Part shown: one piece after another, positions 1-4,866 of the stretch | How the letters are laid out: every line of letters begins with the position of its first letter | How positions within the stretch are numbered: position 1 is the stretch's first letter | DNA from: Rubrobacter sp. | Lineage (GTDB): Bacteria; Actinomycetota; Rubrobacteria; Rubrobacterales; Rubrobacteraceae | DNA: 8,099 nucleotides | Assembly: GCA_019247245.1 (NCBI GenBank) | Contig: JAFAPF010000429.1 | Location: 1 to 8,099 of the forward strand | Direction of reading: 5' to 3' | The notes under the pieces: generated by a model | Told to the model about the DNA's origin: nothing | The model's input: the letters and a program-made list of their open reading frames with translations, nothing else | The model's database searches: none | Position numbers and translations under genes: made by a program

Positions 1-738
1 GCGAGGTTCGTGGTAAAGGATCACGGGTACGTTCCGCTCCTCGGCCTCGGTTAGTACCTCGATACGATTTTTGCGAGCGGACTCGGGGTCAGTGTCGACG
101 CTGCTTATGAGGTCAGGGTCCAGCCAAATCTTGGCTGGCGCCAGATCCGCGGTGAAGAGTGCCGCGTCTCCGTCCGATTCTACCCAAGAGATCTGGTGCC
201 CCTCCGAGTGCCCAGAGCGTACCTCGACCCGCAAGCCCGTGACGATCTCGGTGTTACCCTCCAGTAGTTTGCACCACCCCTCCTCGACGCCTGTTTCCAC
301 CGAGGATCCTACCTCCCTGCGGCTGTCCCCTTCGGGCATCTCACGTGCTTCGTTCAGTGCGGCTTCCTGCACGTAGACGGTGGCGTTGGGGAAGCTCGGT
401 GGGTCAAGAGCCCAGCCAACGTGGTCCGCGTCGAGATGCGAGAGCACAACGTGCGTTACATCTTGAGATTCACATCCTATCTCCTTGAGGCGATCCATGA
501 GGCTTTCCTCACGGTTTAGCTCGTAGCGGCCCTTCAAAGCTTCAGGCAGCTCGGGACCGAACCCGGCATCTAGGAGGACGAGAGCCTCGCCTGTGGCTAT
601 GAGGACAGGGTGCATAGCGCCCCGGATCTTGGCGCTCCTGGTGTTCGCCCCGAAGAGGTTGCCAGCGTCCGTCACGAAGATACCATCGTCGAGCACGTGG
701 ACCTTCATGCTACCTATATTCAAAGAGTTCTGCGTCAT
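1..738 (-). CDS. MBL-fold metallo-hydrolase, C-terminus cut off by window edge
   Basis: This is a metallo-beta-lactamase-fold hydrolase, closest in layout to the lactonase/YtnP-like branch. It probably hydrolyses an ester or lactone at a two-metal centre in the cytoplasm; the substrate is unknown. I translated the minus strand by hand: 246 residues are open to the left edge. Metal-site motifs are in order: SHLDADHVG at about 100-108 (His101, Asp103, Asp105, His106), SGHSEGH at 175-181 (His177), FTADLAP at 195-201 (bridging Asp198) and LYHEP at 241-245 (His243). The canonical second His of HxHxDH is Asp here. Only roughly the last 20-40 residues should be missing. The ATG at 738 has a strong ribosome site, GGGAGGAG (750-743), five bases upstream. 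Met11 is a weaker alternative start. No signal peptide is seen. The family is secure, the substrate is not. Confidence 0.85.
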   Translation of the reverse strand, partial: MTQNSLNIGSMKVHVLDDGIFVTDAGNLFGANTRSAKIRGAMHPVLIATGEALVLLDAGFGPELPEALKGRYELNREESLMDRLKEIGCESQDVTHVVLSHLDADHVGWALDPPSFPNATVYVQEAALNEAREMPEGDSRREVGSSVETGVEEGWCKLLEGNTEIVTGLRVEVRSGHSEGHQISWVESDGDAALFTADLAPAKIWLDPDLISSVDTDPESARKNRIEVLTEAEERNVPVILYHEPR

Positions 739-1032
739 GCCTCTCCTCCCACCATTGACCAGCACAGGATACAAGATTAAAGCCGGGTAAGTTTTGATCG
801 AGAAGCTACGGGCACCGATGTGAGGAAGGTTGTTAGCAAGAACAGTTGGTTCAGAAAAGCGTAGCCTTTTACGCTTTACGGGCAAGACGGTGAACCTCGA
901 CTTCCTCGGCGGGACAAGTGGATCCCTCTCCACCACCGTCTACGTAGAATGATGTAGAACTAAAGTAGCTCTAGGTGATTACCCGTCGGTTGTCGGCAAA
1001 CCCTAGAAGTCGTCTAGTACCATCTGCAGATA
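739..1032. other. Intergenic region between reductase 3' end and MBL gene
   Basis: About 290 bases without a supportable gene. It should hold the end of the reductase transcript and the promoter of the MBL-fold gene. I see an 8-bp inverted repeat at 856-877 (listed separately), a perfect 10-bp palindrome TCTACGTAGA at 939-948 followed by a second GTAGAA, a 6-bp inverted repeat TCTAGG/CCTAGA at 970-975 and 1002-1007, and ATCTGCAGAT at 1022-1031. No -35/-10 pair with convincing spacing was found for the minus-strand gene. Confidence 0.5.
856..877 (-). repeat. 8-bp perfect inverted repeat, possible terminator
   Basis: AAAGCGTA (856-863) and TACGCTTT (870-877) are exact reverse complements around a 6-base loop. 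Read on the minus strand, the right arm runs into TTTTCT. It could therefore act as a weak terminator for the reductase gene, which ends about 155 bases upstream. The stem has only three G/C pairs and the T run is short. An operator for the MBL-fold gene is equally possible. Confidence 0.35.
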
Positions 1033-2259
1033 TCAGGACCTGACGGTGCTCACGAGGACGCGGCCTAGAGCTTTTGGATGTTTGAGCAAGCTGTAGATTG
1101 GGGCGTCACCAGTAAAGCCCTCGACGAGGGTGCGCCGGGCGTCCGGATCCTTTTCGCAGGCCTTGAAAAGGGGCTCTAACATCTGGAGGTTCGGCACGAG
1201 GTTGGTCAGGGCGTATCCGGAGAGGTGCTCCTTAGCCCGCTTACGCCGAAGCTGACGCTCGTAGCCGAACAAAGTAGAGGCCGAGTAGTCGTTCCGAGAA
1301 CGTGCTTCGTGCGCCCAGGCAGCGGCCAAACGACCTGACTCTACCGCGTAGCCTACACCCTCGCCGCTTATCGGGTGGATCATGCTCCCCGCGTCCCCGA
1401 CGGCCATTAGACCTTGAGCATATCGCTTGGCGCCCCACATCCCCATCTTCAAAGACCAGCTCTTCGCTGGTCCCTCGGGCTCTGCGTGCTCGAGCCAGTC
1501 AGCTAGCTCGGGTTCCTGTAGAAAGCATTCGAAGAAGTCTTTGAGGTTGCGATGCGAGCGTTCAAGCGTCTTCGTCGATACACCTGCTCCGACATTCGCG
1601 CGACCATCCCCGAAGTAGAAGACCCAGCCGTAGCCGGCACCCAGCTCGTTCATGTCCTTCGTAACAAACACATGCAGATGATCCTTCTCCGGCCCGGAGA
1701 CGTTCCTGAAGTACTGCCTCCGCGCCACAGAGTTCTGGTGGGCCTTTATGCCCTTCCCGGCGAATCCACCAACCCCATCGGCCGCAACCACCAGAGGTGC
1801 TTCATAGAACAGTGTCTCTCCATCTGAGCTGGCCTCGACACCCATTACGTTCCCGGCCGGTGAACGGAGGAGCTTCGTGGCCCGGACACCGCTACGAAGC
1901 TCGGCGCCGGCTTCTTCGGCGCGTCCTACAAGACGGGCGTCGGTCTCCTCGCGGGCAACCACGTAGCCATAGGGGCCGTGCAAGGTGGGGGGGACTTTCT
2001 GGTGGAGGAATGCTGTCTGGGTGTAGATGGAGAAGCCCGAAAACTTGCCGTGGTGCGGTTCTTCTAACCAGTCACCAAGACCCATGAGTGAGATCTCCCC
2101 GGCCGCGTGCGGCATAAGGCCATCCCCGCAAGGTTTATCGCGGGGGAACTTCTGCCGGTCGAGGAGTAGAACTTCGAGGCCGGCTTTCACCGCATGGTAA
2201 GCCGTTGACGAGCCGCCTGGACCCGCACCGACCACGATCAAATCTGCCCGTTCGGCCAT
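1033..2259 (-). CDS. Geranylgeranyl reductase family FAD-dependent oxidoreductase
   Basis: A flavoprotein of the GGR family, which saturates isoprenoid double bonds. In bacteria this concerns menaquinone side chains, carotenoid or lipid precursors, or chlorophyll; which one applies here cannot be told. Numbering is from the start chosen here (408 residues, normal for the family). FAD-binding GAGPGG is at 11-16, the acidic end of strand 2 (LLLDR) near 34, and KPCGDG at 42-47 is the family signature. RxxxD at 103-107, AADG near 159-162, GYGWVF at 209-214 with ANVGAG at 221-226, and the second FAD motif GDAG...GEG at 288-301 follow. No membrane helix is evident. The frame stays open to an ATG at 2310, adding 17 mostly charged residues. 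I prefer 2259 because AGGA lies five bases upstream, the FAD motif then sits at the usual distance from Met1, and the upstream ATG overlaps a perfect -10 box. Family confident, substrate unknown. Confidence 0.88.
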   Translation of the reverse strand: MAERADLIVVGAGPGGSSTAYHAVKAGLEVLLLDRQKFPRDKPCGDGLMPHAAGEISLMGLGDWLEEPHHGKFSGFSIYTQTAFLHQKVPPTLHGPYGYVVAREETDARLVGRAEEAGAELRSGVRATKLLRSPAGNVMGVEASSDGETLFYEAPLVVAADGVGGFAGKGIKAHQNSVARRQYFRNVSGPEKDHLHVFVTKDMNELGAGYGWVFYFGDGRANVGAGVSTKTLERSHRNLKDFFECFLQEPELADWLEHAEPEGPAKSWSLKMGMWGAKRYAQGLMAVGDAGSMIHPISGEGVGYAVESGRLAAAWAHEARSRNDYSASTLFGYERQLRRKRAKEHLSGYALTNLVPNLQMLEPLFKACEKDPDARRTLVEGFTGDAPIYSLLKHPKALGRVLVSTVRS

Positions 2260-2308
2260 CTCTTTCCTGCCTTTCGAGTCTCTGGTGCGCCGAGTTTTCG
2301 GCGCCGTC

Positions 2309-2314
2309 ATTATA
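2309..2314 (-). promoter_or_regulatory. Perfect TATAAT -10 box for the reductase gene
   Basis: On the minus strand TATAAT occupies 2314-2309 and overlaps the upstream in-frame ATG (2310-2308). Transcription would begin near 2302, leaving a leader of about 43 bases before the ATG at 2259. No good -35 element lies 16-18 bases upstream (AGTAGC at best), so the promoter is inferred from the -10 box alone. Confidence 0.4.
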
Positions 2315-2344
2315 CTGCCACTCCCCGCACCGCTACTCTATAAA
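2315..2344 (+). promoter_or_regulatory. Candidate promoter of the 66-residue protein gene
   Basis: CTGCCA (2315-2320, four of six consensus bases) and TATAAA (2339-2344, five of six) are separated by 18 bases. Transcription would start near 2351 with a leader of about 33 bases that includes the AGGAG ribosome site. A second TATAAA at 2347-2352 lacks a partner -35. The element lies immediately beside the divergent -10 box of the reductase gene, so the two promoters may share control. Confidence 0.4.
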
Positions 2345-2383
2345 ACTATAAACAGACGAACCGCCTATAGAGGAGACAAAAAC

Positions 2384-2584
2384 ATGGTGGACCGCAACCG
2401 TCCAGCCCGCTATGGTATAGAAGATAGAGCCATCCTCAAAGCTACAGGCCAGACCGTTGAGATACTCGAGGTCCGCAGGGGCGAATTTGTTCCAGACTTT
2501 GTGTATAAGGTGCGTGTGCTGGCCGAGAAACCTTCCCGTCCTTACAACCTCTCCGTCCCCGAGCACGACTTGAAGGATTTATAA
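2384..2584 (+). CDS. Small conserved-looking protein of unknown function (66 aa)
   Basis: I do not recognise this protein. It has 66 residues, starting at the ATG preceded by AGGAG (2371-2375) at an 8-base spacing and ending at TAA. An in-frame reading extends further upstream to 2285 but would cross the promoter region and the divergent gene's start, so it is not favoured. The sequence alternates hydrophobic and charged residues (ILKATGQTVEILEV at 17-30, FVYKVRVL at 39-46) and ends in SVPEHDLKDL. This suggests a compact all-beta fold, perhaps SH3-like, which is an inference only. There is no signal peptide, membrane helix or cysteine. It is divergent from the reductase and converges on the coiled-coil gene with 14 bases between stops. 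The ribosome site and clean start and stop make it a likely real gene. Confidence 0.65.
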   Translation: MVDRNRPARYGIEDRAILKATGQTVEILEVRRGEFVPDFVYKVRVLAEKPSRPYNLSVPEHDLKDL

Positions 2585-2598
2585 CTGGATAATGAGGG

Positions 2599-3705
2599 CT
2601 AGAAGCACTCGCCTGAGGTGACGCTGAGGTAAGCGACGTCGACGAGGGGGACGCCGGTTTCCAGGGCACGGTCCACGACGCGCAAGAGAACTTCGGCGGC
2701 GATGCCGGAGTCGGGGAAGTGGCCGTCGAGGAGGCGCGCAGCGCGGGCGATCTCATAGAAGGAGAAGCGACGCTTGTCGCCGGTAAGAGAGTAGACCACT
2801 TCGAGAACCTCGAGCCTGAGTGAGATCAGCTGTTCGAGGCGCCACCGGATCTCGTCACCTGTTAGGTTCATGGTCTGATAGAGGCGTGCGATCTCCGCGG
2901 CCTGCACGAGCGCTTGTGGGTGTTTGCTTAGGCGTGCCACCGAGCCCTCGTCCAGGTAGCGTCTCGCTGTGATCCTGGCGAGTGCGAGCTTTCCTTTGTG
3001 CCCGGCGAATCCTGCGAGCGGCCGCCATTCGTTACTAGCGGAGCCCATCGTGAGGTTCTCTGTCTTGATCTCCTTGCCCTCGACGAAGACCCGCGGTATA
3101 TGCCCGCCCGCGTAATAGGCGACCTGGGTTGCCACCGCGAACGCCTTCTCGGTACTATTAGAGGCTCGGACCTCCACCCACCGCCGGACGGTGCCAGCAT
3201 AGAGGCGCTCCAAGGCACGCCAGGTTGCGTCGCCCCGGAGGTCCAGCTCTCCTGGCTTCTCAGTGATTACCAAGACTTCAACGTCTCTCGACGACTCTTC
3301 GTCATCGTAGGCCACCTCGACGGTCCGAATAAACTTCTCGAAATCCTCATCGACGGCCCCCGAGAGGTAGCGTCGCCGTTCGGCGGGCAAGACATACATT
3401 AGACGGCTTTTGATTCTGCGCTCTTTGCCTTCGGCTGCCTTCAGACGGTCTATCGCCTCGTAAAGCTCCCGGCGACGGTGGTAGACCAACATGGAGAGCC
3501 GCTCCACGTCGATGTCTGTGCCGAACCCTTCGTCGGACTCCGTCCAGGCGTCATCGCGGACGGCGCATGCAGCGTCGTGGGCGTTCTCCGCCCGGATCAC
3601 TGCTCTCTGCTGCTTCTCGCGCTCGAGCTGGGCTTCTCCTAACTCGCGCTCTAAGGTCTCTATCGTGGAAGACACAACAAGCCTTTCCCGCTTTTCCCGA
3701 GCCAC
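2599..3705 (-). CDS. Unrecognised protein with N-terminal coiled coil (368 aa)
   Basis: No family is recognised. Residues about 13-50 and 68-105 are rich in Glu, Arg, Lys, Gln and Ala with leucines at helical spacing, which suggests a coiled coil in two segments. The middle part (about 125-240) looks alpha/beta: VEVLVITEKPGELDL, then ATWRALERLYAG and VAYYAGGHIPRVFVEGKEI. The C-terminal part (about 250-368) is predominantly helical and ends SGECF. There is no signal peptide, membrane segment or catalytic motif. The longest reading starts at GTG 3705, bounded by an in-frame TAG five codons upstream, and has no ribosome site. GTG at 3675 (residue 11) has GGGAAAGG ending six bases upstream and may be the true start. 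A TAGAAT -10-like box (minus strand, 3723-3718) would start the transcript near 3711, which also suits 3675. The long open frame with ordinary codon use makes it a real gene. Confidence 0.75.
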   Translation of the reverse strand: MAREKRERLVVSSTIETLERELGEAQLEREKQQRAVIRAENAHDAACAVRDDAWTESDEGFGTDIDVERLSMLVYHRRRELYEAIDRLKAAEGKERRIKSRLMYVLPAERRRYLSGAVDEDFEKFIRTVEVAYDDEESSRDVEVLVITEKPGELDLRGDATWRALERLYAGTVRRWVEVRASNSTEKAFAVATQVAYYAGGHIPRVFVEGKEIKTENLTMGSASNEWRPLAGFAGHKGKLALARITARRYLDEGSVARLSKHPQALVQAAEIARLYQTMNLTGDEIRWRLEQLISLRLEVLEVVYSLTGDKRRFSFYEIARAARLLDGHFPDSGIAAEVLLRVVDRALETGVPLVDVAYLSVTSGECF

Positions 3706-3837
3706 TCTTGTGGTTTCATTCTACAGCACAATCCCAAAAGAGGTGACGTGTTAGCGGTACACTGTCTTCTCCAAAACCTTGCGCCGGAGGTGCATTGGAG
3801 CTAGGTTTTAGAAGTAAGCTTGTGGGAGGAGAGCCGT

Positions 3838-4551
3838 ATGGACTTCAACCCCGGGGGTAGCTCCGAAAGGCCGGACGATCGATCCCTATTTGGCCGAGGA
3901 GCTGACAGGCGTATGGATGGCCCTGGGCGGGGGTCAGCAGGGAGACCGGGAGCAGAGTTCAACCTCCAGGATCCGGTTAACAGCTTCATAAGCGCGGTGC
4001 GAGCGTTGATTCTAAGCCCGGTGGGCTTCTTCCGTGGCATACCCCGGCAAGGAAACTTCGTCAACCCACTGATCTTCGTAGTAATCTGCGCCTTGGTAAG
4101 CGGGATTCTCAGCGGCATCATTGGCTTTTTAATTTCTTTGGTCTTCCGAAGCCAAGGTTTCGGAGGAGCACTTGCTAGTCTGATCGGAGGCATCATTCTT
4201 GCTCCTATAGGAGCATTGATAGCCCTGTTTATAGCGTCCGGCGTCTTTCACTTGTTCGTTCTGCTCCTCGTGAGGCCGAGCAACGCCGGATTTGAAGCAA
4301 CCCTTAGAGTAGTATCCTACTCCTCGGTGACTCGGCTCATAAACTGGATACCTATCATCGGATGGATAGTTGGCTTTGTATGGGGCATCGTTCTTTGGAT
4401 ATTCGGCATCCGGGAGGTTCATGCAACCACCACAGGAAAGGCAGTTCTCGTCGTTCTGATCCCGGCAGTCGTACTCCTGATCTTAGGGTTTCTGTTGATC
4501 GCTATAGGCATAGGCGCCGCGCTGTTTTTTGGCAATCAGCAGCAGTTCTAG
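3838..4551 (+). CDS. Yip1-domain multi-pass membrane protein (237 aa)
   Basis: An integral inner-membrane protein of the Yip1 (YIP1/YIPF-like) domain family. Bacterial members have no settled function; eukaryotic ones act in membrane trafficking. Residues 1-42 are hydrophilic and rich in Gly, Arg, Asp and Pro, probably disordered and cytoplasmic. A short amphipathic stretch (about 45-70, including ALILSPVGFFRGI) follows. Hydrophobic segments lie at about 76-103, 111-146, 168-192 and 201-231; the second may span twice, giving four or five helices. The family-like segment is FEATLRVVSYSS (152-163), then IPIIGWIVGFVWGIVLWIFGI with the charged REVH at about 193-196. The ATG at 3838 has GGGAGGA (3824-3830) seven bases upstream. 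An in-frame TTG at 3820 would put that ribosome site inside the gene. It stands alone: upstream is a divergent gene, downstream a 315-base gap. Family fairly sure, role unknown. Confidence 0.82.
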   Translation: MDFNPGGSSERPDDRSLFGRGADRRMDGPGRGSAGRPGAEFNLQDPVNSFISAVRALILSPVGFFRGIPRQGNFVNPLIFVVICALVSGILSGIIGFLISLVFRSQGFGGALASLIGGIILAPIGALIALFIASGVFHLFVLLLVRPSNAGFEATLRVVSYSSVTRLINWIPIIGWIVGFVWGIVLWIFGIREVHATTTGKAVLVVLIPAVVLLILGFLLIAIGIGAALFFGNQQQF

Positions 4552-4720
4552 GTAGACAGCTCTTACGCCCAAGCGCGAACTGCTGGAGCTGATCGTTTTC
4601 GGCGCGACCCTGACTTTCTGATAATCGGTAATGCTCCTGCTCGTGCGCATATTCTTCGGTTGACGGACGTCACTGGCGCTCCGGGTTTTGCTTCTGATCT
4701 TCGCCGACTTTGACCCTGAC

Positions 4721-4786
4721 CGTTGCTAGACAGCTTGTGATTTAGTGCTCGACTGCGTTGGCTACCCGGGATTTGTGCGTTGCTAG
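4721..4786. repeat. Short direct repeats CGTTGCTAG upstream of icd
   Basis: CGTTGCTAG occurs exactly at 4721-4729 and 4778-4786, with a near copy CGTTGGCTA at 4756-4764. They lie just upstream of the dehydrogenase promoter and could be activator sites. A pair of exact 9-base matches in 315 bases is not rare by chance, so this is weak. Confidence 0.25.
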
Positions 4787-4802
4787 GTTGGGAATAACCC
4801 AT

Positions 4803-4831
4803 TAGCCACCCATAATGGTGACCGTTATACT
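4803..4831 (+). promoter_or_regulatory. Candidate promoter of isocitrate dehydrogenase
   Basis: TAGCCA (4803-4808, four of six bases of TTGACA) and TATACT (4826-4831, five of six of TATAAT) are spaced by exactly 17 bases. The transcript would start near 4838, giving a leader of about 29 bases that carries AAGGAGG (4855-4861). A palindrome sits over the spacer and the -10 element. Confidence 0.5.
4812..4828. promoter_or_regulatory. 17-bp imperfect palindrome, candidate operator of icd
   Basis: ATAATGGTGACCGTTAT is symmetric about the central G at 4820: seven of eight position pairs are complementary and the eighth is T opposite G. It covers the spacer and the first half of the -10 element, where a bound regulator would block RNA polymerase. 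The GGTGACC core resembles the half-site symmetry of dimeric helix-turn-helix regulators such as GntR-type proteins. The identity of any regulator is not known. Confidence 0.4.
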
Positions 4832-4866
4832 GAGCTTGGTCCAGAGCTAAGGGCAAGGAGGTTTTT

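Larger units (their letters stand above)
4552..4866. other. Intergenic region upstream of isocitrate dehydrogenase
   Basis: A 315-base stretch with no supportable plus-strand gene. A minus-strand reading from 5081 to 4563 crosses it, but half of it is antisense to the dehydrogenase and it shows no family features. The start could hold a poor terminator for the Yip1-type gene: CAGCTC (4557-4562) pairs with GAGCTG (4586-4591) across a 23-base loop, then ATCGTTTTC. TGACG/CGTCA lies at 4661-4672. Three copies of a CGTTG(G)CTA word lie at 4721-4786. The last 65 bases hold the dehydrogenase promoter, palindrome and ribosome site, listed separately. Confidence 0.5.

Noticed and set aside
71..376. 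101-codon plus-strand open frame at the left end
   Set aside because: It lies antisense to the MBL-fold hydrolase, which has all its metal motifs, and its Ser/Pro/Thr-rich translation looks like a shadow.
2998..3402. 134-codon plus-strand open frame inside the coiled-coil gene
   Set aside because: Antisense to a longer continuous frame with more protein-like composition; no ribosome site and no motif.
3779..3807. TTGCGC and TAGGTT with 17-base spacing upstream of the Yip1-type gene
   Set aside because: Only three of six consensus matches in each box, which is near background; not listed as a promoter.
4557..4600. CAGCTC/GAGCTG hairpin followed by ATCGTTTTC after the Yip1-type gene
   Set aside because: A six-pair stem around a 23-base loop and a poor T run do not make a credible intrinsic terminator.
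4661..4672. TGACG/CGTCA inverted repeat
   Set aside because: Five-base arms with no promoter at a matching distance; too short to support a site.
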